Source of the DNA: 21-14-0-10-47-8 sp966211455
Lineage (GTDB): Bacteria; Bdellovibrionota; Bdellovibrionia; Bdellovibrionales; Bdellovibrionaceae
Length of the DNA: 64,000 nt
Direction: 5' to 3'
Assembly: GCA_966211455.1 (NCBI GenBank)
Contig: CBIHNI010000012.1
Span: forward strand, 62,001 to 126,000
Shown here: positions 1 to 8,236 of the stretch, in pieces
Layout of the letters: every line of letters begins with the position of its first letter
Position numbering within the stretch: the stretch's first letter is position 1
Notes under the pieces: model-generated
What the model was told of the DNA's origin: nothing
Database searches by the model: none
Seen by the model: the letters and a program-made list of their open reading frames with translations, nothing else
Program-made: the position numbers and the translations under genes

Positions 1-248
1 ATCGGCTCCCCGTCATCTCCGTAAAAAATCTTTGAAGGTTTGGTGAGCATTATCGCAGCGCGATTGATCGAAGCCGGAACGCGATCTGTGTGCGCATTTT
101 GAGATTCGACCGAGCCCCAATTGCGATAAGAATACTCAGGAAGATAGCATTGAGAAATCGAAGCTTGCACGATTGCCGGTAATCCAACCAACAATCCTGT
201 CAAAATCAGCTTTTGAAACTTTAGGCTTTTCATCTCAAAGTGAGACAC
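1..248 (-). CDS. Secreted protein of unknown function, 3' part outside the window
   Basis: The open frame runs from GTG at 248 leftwards off the window edge (82 codons visible). AAGGAGG at 257-263, 8 nt before the GTG, decides this start; an in-frame ATG at 233 would put the ribosome site 23 nt away. From that ATG the N-terminus is a classical signal peptide: a basic start (MKSLKFQK), a hydrophobic core (LILTGLLVGL) and a small-residue region ending near VQA-S. The mature part begins with Ser and Cys residues. I do not recognise a family from the visible residues. Exported location is inferred; function is unknown. Confidence 0.6.
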   Translation of the reverse strand, partial: MSHFEMKSLKFQKLILTGLLVGLPAIVQASISQCYLPEYSYRNWGSVESQNAHTDRVPASINRAAIMLTKPSKIFYGDDGEP

Positions 249-430
249 GAAGGTCTCCTCCTTAACGAGAAGAACTTCAAAAGCAGGGCCAAGAATGAAA
301 GCCTGGATATTGGTCCTGAAATCGGGGGAAAGATCTGACAAGAAACAAATCTTTCACGCGTCAAAAGCGTTGACGCCCCCGACAGCTAAAACCTTGAGAG
401 AAGTGACAAATCAGGCGCGTCTCAAAATGA

Positions 431-445
431 GACCGATACCCCCAA
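431..445 (-). repeat. Solitary arm of the REP-like palindrome found at 40370-40420
   Basis: GACCGATACCCCCAA here is identical over 15 bases to the right arm of the palindrome beside the transposase remnant at 40014-40190. It lies in the 237-nt gap between the first two minus-strand genes. The same gap holds a 6-bp inverted repeat, CGTCAA/TTGACG, at 359-375. Taking the arm as a dispersed element is inference from the match. Confidence 0.35.
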
Positions 446-485
446 CAATTGAGGCAAAATAGAAATCAAACTGGTTAGGAAAAAA

Positions 486-1505
486 CTATTCGTCGAGAAT
501 GTACAAAGCCGGATCGCGAGGCACACCGTTCACGCGAACCTCATAGTGACAGTGAGGACCTGTCGAGCGGCCCGTGTTTCCGACGGACGCGATGACATCC
601 CAACGAGAAACTTTCTGACCGACTTGCACGTAAATCTGAGCGTTGTGGCCGAATCGAGTTGTCACCCCATAACCGTGATCGATGGTGATCATTTTGCCGT
701 AACCTTCATCGTAGCCCGCATAGGTCACGATCCCATCCGCCGTCGCATAAACCGGAGAGCCCGGAGCCGCGGCGATATCAAGACCCGTATGCAAAGCCGA
801 ACGACCGGTAAACGGCGACACACGGTAACCGAAACGAGACGTGAACCAACCCTTGGCCGGACGGATGTTCGGGGTCGAATTCAAAAGTGACTGGCGCTCG
901 CTCAAAGACTCCCAAAGATCCAAGACGCTTTGTTCGCGAAGCTGAGAATCTTTGATCGACTTGTCGATACGAATCGCAAGTGATGCATAATCGCGGTGCT
1001 CTTCGACTGTCAGCTCGCCTTTTTGCTCGTCCAAAGGTTTCTTTTCGTTGAATTCAGCATCAGCGTTTTCAAGTTCGTTGACGCTGCCACGCTGATCCAT
1101 GGGCTGATCGTACTCTTCCACCTGTTGGTTGGCCGGTGGCTGCACACCCATCGCCAATTTCAAAGAACGATCTTCGCCTTCGACATTGGTGATCAGCTTC
1201 AGCTTGGTGGTGAAAGTCTTCACGCGCTCGAGACTGGTTTCCAGGGCTTGAACTTTTCCTTCAACAACCTGGAACTGTTTGATGAGCTGGGCATTTTCGG
1301 CGGTCAGGCGTTTGTTTTCCGCCGTCTGCGCCAGCAAGCCCAGATAATCAACGAAGGCCGCGATCATCGCCAAAACAAGAATGCCACCCAAAAGCGCGAT
1401 CGATTTCACCCAGCTTGCCGGGATGACAATCTTACGCGTTTGACCTGCATCGTTGGTGACCAGGAAAAGCGTGACCTTCTTTTTTTCGTTCGAGATTTTT
1501 TCCAC
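486..1505 (-). CDS. Membrane-anchored M23 (LytM) family peptidoglycan endopeptidase
   Basis: Length 339 aa. A short cytoplasmic N-terminus is followed by one membrane segment at about residues 36-56, a coiled coil at about 58-105, a charged linker, and a C-terminal M23 domain at about 225-335. The zinc and catalytic signature is complete: His239-x3-Asp243 (HTGLDIA), His287 (FGHN) and His320 in GPHCHYEVR. Such proteins cut peptide cross-links in peptidoglycan or act as activators of other hydrolases. Here the enzyme would face the periplasm from the inner membrane. The next gene upstream on the strand is a PP2C phosphatase, 32 nt away, so they may be co-transcribed. Which cross-link is cut cannot be read from the sequence. 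Confidence 0.88.
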   Translation of the reverse strand: MEKISNEKKKVTLFLVTNDAGQTRKIVIPASWVKSIALLGGILVLAMIAAFVDYLGLLAQTAENKRLTAENAQLIKQFQVVEGKVQALETSLERVKTFTTKLKLITNVEGEDRSLKLAMGVQPPANQQVEEYDQPMDQRGSVNELENADAEFNEKKPLDEQKGELTVEEHRDYASLAIRIDKSIKDSQLREQSVLDLWESLSERQSLLNSTPNIRPAKGWFTSRFGYRVSPFTGRSALHTGLDIAAAPGSPVYATADGIVTYAGYDEGYGKMITIDHGYGVTTRFGHNAQIYVQVGQKVSRWDVIASVGNTGRSTGPHCHYEVRVNGVPRDPALYILDE

Positions 1506-1537
1506 GTTCTAACAGTTTAAAGAGGGAAAGATCGGGG

Positions 1538-2257
1538 TCAAGGCTTTACTTGCAGATACATGACGGTGACATTGTCATCCCCGCCATTTTCCAAGGCTTT
1601 TGCGACACAAACGTCGGGAACTTTTTCGCTCGGCGCTTTGTTTAAAAGCTCGGAAGCCATGGCATCTGGCACCAGACCCGAAAAACCGTCCGAGCAAATC
1701 AAATAACAGTCACCAGGCACCGCTTCTCTTTGAATGATATCGACTTGCACGTCGCGCTCGTAGCCAACGCTGCGAGTGATCACGTTCTTATTGGTGAAGG
1801 TGGCCAATTGATCTTCGCGAATGATTCCGGCCCGCAATTGCTCGTTCACCAACGAATGATCTTCGGTGATCTGCCAGTAGTAAGGCTTGCGATACAAATA
1901 CGCGCGCGAGTCACCGACGTTGGCGATGAACACGGTCGCGCTTTTCACGTAGATCAGGACCATGGTCGTACCCATGCCCATCAATCGCGCTTCGTTTTGG
2001 GCACGTTCGTGAATCTTGCGGCTGGACTCGAGATAAGCTTTCGCTAAAAGATCGCGTGGACTTAAGGTCGTGTGATTCTTGACGATGAATTCTTCGACGG
2101 TTTTCACCGCCATGGCCGATGCGACTTCGCCCCCGGAATGGCCGCCCATCCCGTCCGCCACGACATAAAGACCCACATCCTTATTGATGAGGTAAGAGTC
2201 CTGATTTGATTCGCGGCGAAGACCTTTATCGGTCTTGCACCAGACGTCGATTGCCAT
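1538..2257 (-). CDS. PP2C-family serine/threonine protein phosphatase (PrpC/Stp type)
   Basis: Length 239 aa, the usual size of single-domain bacterial PP2C enzymes. The ordered family motifs are present: RRESNQDS near the N-terminus, VADGMGGHSGGE (metal-binding Asp-Gly), GMGTTMV, ANVGDSRAYL, TEDHSLV, ITRSVG, CSDGFSGLV, and GGDDNVTV near the C-terminus. All metal-ligand aspartates expected for two Mn/Mg ions are present. It should remove phosphate from Ser/Thr of proteins in the cytoplasm. No partner Hanks-type kinase lies in the window. It is divergent from the TonB-family gene at 2391 and precedes the M23 gene on the same strand. Confidence 0.92.
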   Translation of the reverse strand: MAIDVWCKTDKGLRRESNQDSYLINKDVGLYVVADGMGGHSGGEVASAMAVKTVEEFIVKNHTTLSPRDLLAKAYLESSRKIHERAQNEARLMGMGTTMVLIYVKSATVFIANVGDSRAYLYRKPYYWQITEDHSLVNEQLRAGIIREDQLATFTNKNVITRSVGYERDVQVDIIQREAVPGDCYLICSDGFSGLVPDAMASELLNKAPSEKVPDVCVAKALENGGDDNVTVMYLQVKP

Positions 2258-2390
2258 GATTTCAGTTTAGGAAGCCACAACGCAATGGCCAACAAAAAGG
2301 CGACCCAGACCTCGAGATCTAGACTTCGAAAAGCCCGAAAAAGCATCAATCTTAACCCGAGAATACCGATAAATCACATAGAGGGTCTCG

Positions 2391-3326
2391 ATGAAGAAAT
2401 GGCAGCTCCGTCACAGTTTGATTGCCTCGATTCTGTTGCACGCAATGTTCATGCTGACATCGTTCGTGCTTCCGAAAATGTTTTCGCCCTTGAAAAACGA
2501 AGTGATCGAGATCAGCTATCAAGAGCCGCCCAAAGAAGAAAAGAAACTTTCCAACGAACTTCCACCCGATCCTTTGCAAGTCGTCGATCAAAACGAAAAA
2601 TCAATCAATGACGAAAAATCGGACAAAGCCAAATTCTTAAGCGCCAAAGATCAAGTGGTGAAGAAGCAAACTGTTGCCACAAACCTTGGCGACTTCCGCA
2701 ATCGTCAGCAAGAACAGAATGTCGCCAAAGGCGATGCCGGCAAACCGAAACTGCAGCTGAAAGATCTGAAGCCCAATCTCGACATCGGCAAGATGGTGGA
2801 AAAAAGGCTTCAAGAAGAACAAAAGCTTGAAAAAGAGCTGGACGAGAACGCTTTGAAGGTCGCCGAGAAACAAAAAGCTCCGCAGCGCCAGGAAGTGGCG
2901 AGCGAAAATCCCGGCAACAGCGGTGCCGAAGCCAGCCAGACGACCGATTATCTGAAAGACGTGGAAAAAGGCATGGAAACCATGCTGACCACTCGTGAAT
3001 TCGTTTATTACACCTTCTACGCCCGCATCCGTCGCCAGTTGAATCAGCACTGGGGTGGCAAAGTGCGTGAAAAGCTGTCGAAAATCTTCAAGGAAGGCCG
3101 CAGCATTGCCTCGAATGAAGACAAGGTGACCAAGCTTTTGATCACTCTGAACCGCACCGGCCAGCTGGTGAAGGTGCAAGTGGTCAGCGATTCGGGTGTT
3201 CGTGACCTGGATCAGGCTGCGGTGGAAGCCTTTCAAGAGGCCGCCCCCTTCCCAAATCCCCCAACCGGCATCGTCGATCCAGACGGAACGATCAAGATCC
3301 GCTGGGATTTCATTCTGGAAGCCTGA
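2391..3326 (+). CDS. TonB-family protein with C-terminal TonB domain
   Basis: Length 311 aa. GAGGGT lies 7 nt before the ATG. A single N-terminal membrane anchor (about residues 8-30) is followed by a long Lys/Glu/Pro/Gln-rich region predicted to span the periplasm and then a TonB C-terminal fold at about 215-311. The latter ends in a pattern typical of TonB: Thr-Lys-Leu-Leu-Ile-Thr-Leu-Asn, then LDQAAVEAF and PFPNPP. TonB proteins couple the inner-membrane proton gradient to outer-membrane transporters. No ExbB/ExbD genes lie nearby, so it could equally be a TonB/TolA-like protein serving gliding or secretion machinery. The aceE-like gene follows about 100 nt downstream. Confidence 0.85.
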   Translation: MKKWQLRHSLIASILLHAMFMLTSFVLPKMFSPLKNEVIEISYQEPPKEEKKLSNELPPDPLQVVDQNEKSINDEKSDKAKFLSAKDQVVKKQTVATNLGDFRNRQQEQNVAKGDAGKPKLQLKDLKPNLDIGKMVEKRLQEEQKLEKELDENALKVAEKQKAPQRQEVASENPGNSGAEASQTTDYLKDVEKGMETMLTTREFVYYTFYARIRRQLNQHWGGKVREKLSKIFKEGRSIASNEDKVTKLLITLNRTGQLVKVQVVSDSGVRDLDQAAVEAFQEAAPFPNPPTGIVDPDGTIKIRWDFILEA

Positions 3327-3428
3327 TAGCGTGCAGAACGCTCTGCATCTCTTTTGCCTGAGGCAGGGATCAGTGCTAATTTCCCCAAGCTTAGAGTTTT
3401 TACTTCAAATGACGAAATGAGGATTCCA

Positions 3429-6209
3429 ATGTCCAATCTCAAAAACACTTTGGATGTGATCGCTCGCCGAGCCCACTATTTGGCGACGCAAATGATTTTT
3501 CAAGCCAACCACCGCGCCGACAAAGACAAGGGCGACCCAAAAATCGGTGGTCACGTTTCGGCCAGCGCCAGCTCGCTGCATATCATGGGCGCTTTGCACC
3601 TGTTGGTGAAAACTGGCTTCGACCATATCGCCAATAAGCCGCACGCCTCCCCGACCGATCACGCTTACAATTACCTGTTGGATCTTTTCCTGAAGCCAGA
3701 TCTTTCGAAATTTTCTTTGGAAGAGGCGAACACGGCGATGATGGGTCTTCGCAAGTACTCGCAAAATGGCGAGCCTGTTTTCCAATCCTACCATTCCGCT
3801 TACGATAGCGATCATCACAACTTCTTCCCGTCTGGGACTGTCGGCATTCCGCCAGTGAAGGCCGGATACTTGGCTTTGGCTTATCGTTTCGCAAAAGACC
3901 ATGGTTACGATGTTCCGCCAGCTCACTTTTGGGCTTTGTGCGGAGATTCTGAATTCCGTGAAGGTTCAATGTACGAAGCAATCCCAGATTTCGCCGAGCG
4001 CGAGATCGGAAACCTGACTTGGATCGTGGATTACAACCGTCAATCTTTGGATGGTCACCGTATCACCAATAAAAAAATCATGGACGGAACCGACGCCATT
4101 CGTATCGAGCGTATGATGCGCGCCAACGGCTGGGATGTGATTCAAGTTCAGCACGGTCGCAAACGTTTGGATCTTTTCAAAAAGCCAGGCGGCGAAACTT
4201 TCAAAAATTTCTTGGAAAACGAGCTGGAAGATTACGAATTCCAAGCTTTGCTGCTTGTTCAAGATATGAAGGCTCTGAAAAAAGGAATCGCCAAAGAACA
4301 CGCCAACATGAAAAAGTTCTTGGATTCAGTCACTGACGAAGAGCTTTACGATGCACTTCGCGATCTGGGTGGCCACGACATGCAAGAGCTGGCTGATGCC
4401 ATGAACGCCAGCAAAAAAGACAAACGCAAACCGACTATGATCATTGCTCACACCCTGAAGGGCTGGGGCTTGAAGATGGCGGCAGCGCCGGGCAATCACT
4501 CGGCTCTATTGAGCGAAGACGAGATGGAAGAGCTTCGTCAGAAGCAAGGCTTGAAGGGCGAAACTTTGTTCGAACGCCTGGATCCGAAATCGGCTGAAGG
4601 TCAGTTCTTGAAAAAACGCGGCGATCAACTTTACGCTGACATCAAAGAACAGCACGCGATCAAGGATCGCAACCAAACTTTCTTCATGAAAAAATTCACC
4701 GAGCACGGTGAGCTTCCGGCATCTTTGGAAATCAACACCAAGATGGCCAGCTACCCGCACACGCAGTGGATGCTGGGACAGCTGACGGCCAAGCTCACTC
4801 GTATCGCGAACACTCCGCTGAACGAAAAAGAACTTTCGAAAACTCAGAAAGCGCTGACTTCGGCGGAACTGCCGTGGAAGGTTCCGGCGGAACTTTTGGT
4901 TTCGATGGCGCCTGACGTGGGAACTTCGACGAACTTGAATCCGGCGATGGACGGTAAGATTTTCGGCGCGCCGGTTGTGCAAGACTTCGAGCAAGAGCTG
5001 GGCGTGAAAGACAACAAGCTTCCAGACTTGGTTCCGGGCGAAGATGTTTCCGATCGCTACATCCGTTTTGAAATCGCCGAAGGGAACGTCACGTCTTGCG
5101 TGGGTGCTTTCGGTAAGATCAAAGACATCTTGGGAATCCCTTTGATGCCATTGATGACTGTTTATGACTTCTTTATCAAGCGCGCCTTGGATCAGTACTT
5201 CTACAACTTGTACTGGAAGAGCTCGTTCATCTTGGTGGGGACTCCGTCGGGTGTGACCCTGTCTCCGGAAGGTGCGCAGCACGGTTGGAAATCGGATATC
5301 CAAATCCCGAACCAGATCACGTGGGAGCCCTTCTTCTGCCAAGAGCTGGACTGGATTTTGTGCGAATCGATCCGTCGCCATATCTTCAACGACAATGAAG
5401 GCCGCAATGGTGTTCTGATTCGCGGTGTAACCCGCGGGATCGAGCAAAAAGATATGGGCACATATCTGAAACGCCAAGCGCGTTTCAAATCGGATGTGAC
5501 AGCACCTTTGTGCCGTACCGAGTATCCTTTGGATGGTGCGATCGACGAAGCCCAGCTGGCTCCACAAGACGAAACTGTGATCATGAATCAAATCCGTGAA
5601 GAGGTTCTTCAAGGCGCCTACTTCTTGATCGATTACCGCGGCTACGCCGGCTACGAGCCAGGCGACAACGTGGTTCATATTTTCTCGATGGGTTCACCGA
5701 CCACCGAAGCAATCAAGGCGTCCGAGGCGTTATTAGCTCGTGGTATTTACGCCAACGTGATCGTGGTGACTTCACCAGATCTGCTTTGCGGTATCCAAGC
5801 CCATGGCAACGATTACCAATACCTGAAAGAAGCTTTGGGCGTTAACGGCAACCTGCACGTTCATCCAAACGAACAACTGAACGGTCACGAATTCATCACC
5901 GTTTCCGGCCGTCGCATCCCAATCGTTTCGGTTCACGACGGTGAAGCGGGCTTGTTGGATAACTTGGGCTCGATCGTCGGCACCCGCCACGAATCATTGG
6001 CCGTCCGCCACCATTCAAAGTGCGGTCGTCCAAACGAAATCTACGCCTACCACGGCATCGATTCCGAATCTGTGATGGAAGCCTGCGGAAAAGTCTTGGC
6101 CGAAACCGCACTGGAAGAAGTGAAAGTCAGCCAGACTGTGTTGGGTGAAGCCCAGCTGACACAGACGGCCCCAAGCAAGTGGACCGATCTCTGGCCACAA
6201 CGCCACTAG
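3429..6209 (+). CDS. aceE: Pyruvate dehydrogenase E1 component, homodimeric (AceE) type
   Basis: Length 926 aa from the ATG at 3429, chosen because GAGG at 3419-3422 lies 6 nt upstream; the frame is open further up but without a ribosome site. The thiamine diphosphate signature lies at about residues 171-205 (CGDSEFREGS... then DYNRQSLDG), matching the homodimeric E1/transketolase pattern. A central pyrimidine-binding domain and a C-terminal transketolase-like domain (SMGSPTTEAI, HDGEAGLLD) follow. The size is close to E. coli AceE (887 aa). It would decarboxylate pyruvate and pass acetyl to the E2 lipoyl protein. No E2 or E3 gene is in the window, so another 2-oxoacid substrate is possible. 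A strong terminator follows. Confidence 0.82.
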   Translation: MSNLKNTLDVIARRAHYLATQMIFQANHRADKDKGDPKIGGHVSASASSLHIMGALHLLVKTGFDHIANKPHASPTDHAYNYLLDLFLKPDLSKFSLEEANTAMMGLRKYSQNGEPVFQSYHSAYDSDHHNFFPSGTVGIPPVKAGYLALAYRFAKDHGYDVPPAHFWALCGDSEFREGSMYEAIPDFAEREIGNLTWIVDYNRQSLDGHRITNKKIMDGTDAIRIERMMRANGWDVIQVQHGRKRLDLFKKPGGETFKNFLENELEDYEFQALLLVQDMKALKKGIAKEHANMKKFLDSVTDEELYDALRDLGGHDMQELADAMNASKKDKRKPTMIIAHTLKGWGLKMAAAPGNHSALLSEDEMEELRQKQGLKGETLFERLDPKSAEGQFLKKRGDQLYADIKEQHAIKDRNQTFFMKKFTEHGELPASLEINTKMASYPHTQWMLGQLTAKLTRIANTPLNEKELSKTQKALTSAELPWKVPAELLVSMAPDVGTSTNLNPAMDGKIFGAPVVQDFEQELGVKDNKLPDLVPGEDVSDRYIRFEIAEGNVTSCVGAFGKIKDILGIPLMPLMTVYDFFIKRALDQYFYNLYWKSSFILVGTPSGVTLSPEGAQHGWKSDIQIPNQITWEPFFCQELDWILCESIRRHIFNDNEGRNGVLIRGVTRGIEQKDMGTYLKRQARFKSDVTAPLCRTEYPLDGAIDEAQLAPQDETVIMNQIREEVLQGAYFLIDYRGYAGYEPGDNVVHIFSMGSPTTEAIKASEALLARGIYANVIVVTSPDLLCGIQAHGNDYQYLKEALGVNGNLHVHPNEQLNGHEFITVSGRRIPIVSVHDGEAGLLDNLGSIVGTRHESLAVRHHSKCGRPNEIYAYHGIDSESVMEACGKVLAETALEEVKVSQTVLGEAQLTQTAPSKWTDLWPQRH

Positions 6210-6240
6210 GATTTGAATTCAGATTTCAAGTCTAAGATGA

Positions 6241-6268
6241 AACCCGGTCGGAAACGATCGGGTTTTTT
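6241..6268 (+). terminator. Rho-independent terminator of the aceE-like gene
   Basis: A 10-bp stem (AACCCGGTCG with CGATCGGGTT, one G-T pair) closes a GAAA tetraloop and runs directly into six T residues. It lies 31 nt after the aceE stop. Confidence 0.9.
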
Positions 6269-6480
6269 GTTTTCTGGTGATTGGGAAAGCTGGATGGTGT
6301 CGACTAGGTGCTTTTTAGCGATCACACTTTGATTGTCTGGATAGTTGAACATAGATACGGAGTTGGTATGGCGAACCATTCTAGACAGCGGCTTTTGTCG
6401 GCGACCAGAAAAGCAAGAACATCTAAACAGCTGCTGACATATGCCAGCCGCGATTTAAACAGATCTGACGTTTCAAATCC

Positions 6481-6542
6481 GACCATTTTAACGTGGTCGT
6501 TAAATTAGACTTGACCATTTTAACGACTGCGTTAAAATGGTC
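6481..6542. promoter_or_regulatory. Tandem palindromic operator overlapping the ATPase gene promoter
   Basis: GACCATTTTAACG occurs at 6481 and again at 6513, exactly 32 nt (about three helical turns) apart. The downstream copy forms a perfect palindrome with CGTTAAAATGGTC at 6530-6542 around a 4-nt centre. The upstream copy keeps only the inner arms, TTTAACG-N4-CGTTAAA at 6487-6504. The palindrome covers a promoter-like pair, TTGACC at 6511-6516 and TAAAAT at 6533-6538 (16-nt spacer), placing +1 at or next to the ATG at 6545. A dimeric repressor bound at two phased sites, probably autoregulatory, is inferred. Confidence 0.6.
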
Positions 6543-6544
6543 GG

Positions 6545-7681
6545 ATGCGATATTTGGACGATTTTATCCAAAAAGATTTAAGTAAAAAAATGGTTTTCTT
6601 GGGTGGCCCAAGACAAGTCGGCAAAACAACTTTGTCGAAAGGTCTTATCAAAAAGAAAGGTCTTTATTTAAATTGGGATGATGATCTGGATCGTAAAAAA
6701 ATACTGGGTCGAAAGTGGTCGGACGATGATCAATATCTGGTCTTTGACGAGCTTCATAAGTTTCCCAGGTGGAAAAATTGGATCAAAGGGATTTACGATA
6801 CAGAAAAAGAAAAGCATCGCATCCTTGTGACCGGCAGTGCGCGATTGGATCTTTACAAAAAGGGTGGCGATTCATTATTGGGGCGCTATCACTATTACAG
6901 GCTTCACCCTTTTACGTTGAATGAAGTTCCAAATTCCGTCGGGAGAAAAGACCTGCTGAAACGGCTGATGAAATTCGGGGGATTTCCAGAGCCTTTTCTT
7001 TCTGGTAGCGAAGTCGAAAATCGACGCTGGAGGAAGGAAAGATTCGATCGAATTTTGAAAGATGATATTCGTGAGCTTGAGGCCATCAAGGAGATCAATC
7101 ATCTTTCTTTGCTGGTCGATCTATTAAAATCACGAGTGGGCTCCCCGATTGTAATTTCGAATTTAGCTCAAGATCTGCAAGTGGCGCCCAATACAGTCAA
7201 AAACTGGATCGGTATTCTAGAGAAAATGTATTTGGTCTTTAAGGTTCCCGTTTACACGGTAAAAATAGCAAGAAGCCTGCAAAAACCATTTAAAATTTAT
7301 TTCTATGACAATGCGGACGTGGACGGAGACGAAGGTGCCGTCTTTGAAAATTTGGTTGCGACCCATTTGATCAAAATGCTTCACTTCCTGGAAGATACGC
7401 AGGGTTATCGCTGCGAGCTTTTTTACATTCGAGATAAAGATGGCAGAGAAGTGGATTTTTGCGTTGTGATCGACGGAAAAATTGCCGAGCTGATTGAAGT
7501 GAAATTGAAGGATGCAGAGATATCGAAACCACTCGTTTATTTTTCCGAAAGATTAAAGCCAGAAAAAGCGACGCAAATCGTTTTACCCGCTGTGGATCGG
7601 AATAAAAAGAACGGCTTGGTCATAAACGGCGTTGAAGAGGAATTTGCAAAACTAAGTCGGTGGAAGACGAAAACCCCATAA
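6545..7681 (+). CDS. AAA+ ATPase of the AAA_14/DUF4143 family
   Basis: Length 378 aa. The N-terminal half is a P-loop ATPase: Walker A GPRQVGKTTL at about residues 21-30, Walker B-like YLVFDELHK, and sensor region LVTGSARLD. The C-terminal half has the DUF4143 pattern: a winged-helix-like segment (APNTVKNWIGILEKM), then a PD-(D/E)xK-like region with EVDFCVV and LIEVKLKD. Such ATPases are common in mobile or accessory regions and no fixed role is known. There is no Shine-Dalgarno sequence; the promoter geometry suggests a leaderless message. The reading frame is visibly richer in AAA/GAT/TTT codons than the flanking genes, fitting recent acquisition. Confidence 0.88.
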   Translation: MRYLDDFIQKDLSKKMVFLGGPRQVGKTTLSKGLIKKKGLYLNWDDDLDRKKILGRKWSDDDQYLVFDELHKFPRWKNWIKGIYDTEKEKHRILVTGSARLDLYKKGGDSLLGRYHYYRLHPFTLNEVPNSVGRKDLLKRLMKFGGFPEPFLSGSEVENRRWRKERFDRILKDDIRELEAIKEINHLSLLVDLLKSRVGSPIVISNLAQDLQVAPNTVKNWIGILEKMYLVFKVPVYTVKIARSLQKPFKIYFYDNADVDGDEGAVFENLVATHLIKMLHFLEDTQGYRCELFYIRDKDGREVDFCVVIDGKIAELIEVKLKDAEISKPLVYFSERLKPEKATQIVLPAVDRNKKNGLVINGVEEEFAKLSRWKTKTP

Positions 7682-7725
7682 AAGACCAATACCTTTGGCG
7701 ACTACTATAAAGCATGGAGAATTTG

Positions 7726-8139
7726 ATGAAAAACAACATCACTCACGAGCAGAAGGAAGCCCTGGTGAAGTTCATGAAAGAAGTTTGTCTTCGTCCGGGA
7801 ATGTATACGGGCATAACGGGTTTTGACAAAACAGCGACTTTTCTTAACGGTTATTTTTGGGCGATTTACGATATTTACAAAACAGAACTCCTTGCGCCCT
7901 TTAGCTTATGGATGGCTTTTCGTATTCAGACATCTAAAGGCTATAATCTTTCGTTTGAAGCTTACTTCGACGAAGCTTATGAAACTGACAAGGAAAAGCA
8001 TAAGAAGCTAGCCGAAAACTTCGAAGATTTTTTGTTCTCACCCGATTTAGATGAAGCGATAGATATGTGCAATTACGTTTCGAGCCACCAACTTATTGGC
8101 AATTACCCCGTGAGCAAAAACTTTGCAAAGCCTAAGTGA
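7726..8139 (+). CDS. Small protein of unknown function in the ATPase island
   Basis: Length 137 aa from the ATG at 7726, chosen because GGAG at 7716-7719 lies 6 nt upstream; an ATG at 7714 overlaps that site. The protein is soluble, acidic and rich in aromatic residues, with a CLRPGMYTG segment near residues 20-28 that resembles the RPGMY-G turn of some ATP-binding folds, though too little surrounds it to assign a family. It starts 44 nt after the ATPase stop, shares its AT-rich composition and ends before the next terminator, so the two likely form one unit. The product could be a partner of the ATPase, but nothing in the sequence proves this. Confidence 0.6.
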   Translation: MKNNITHEQKEALVKFMKEVCLRPGMYTGITGFDKTATFLNGYFWAIYDIYKTELLAPFSLWMAFRIQTSKGYNLSFEAYFDEAYETDKEKHKKLAENFEDFLFSPDLDEAIDMCNYVSSHQLIGNYPVSKNFAKPK

Positions 8140-8202
8140 GACAGAGGAATGACGATGCTCTCTTGCGATCGTTCAAGCGCTGATTCTAGTCTTCTAAAAT
8201 TC

Positions 8203-8236
8203 AAAACCGCTGAACCTTTCAAGGCGGCGGTTTTTT
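8203..8236. terminator. Bidirectional terminator
   Basis: AAAACCGC at 8203-8210 pairs with GCGGTTTT at 8227-8234, and six T residues end the plus-strand copy; the A-run on the other side gives T residues for the minus strand. It separates the ATPase island from the convergent lipoprotein gene, whose stop codon lies inside it. Confidence 0.75.

Noticed and set aside
4506..5678. 390-codon minus-strand frame inside aceE
   Set aside because: Antisense shadow of a strongly supported coding frame; no motifs and no ribosome site.
6308..6508. 66-codon frame upstream of the ATPase
   Set aside because: It runs into the operator palindrome, has no ribosome site and an atypical composition; treated as chance.
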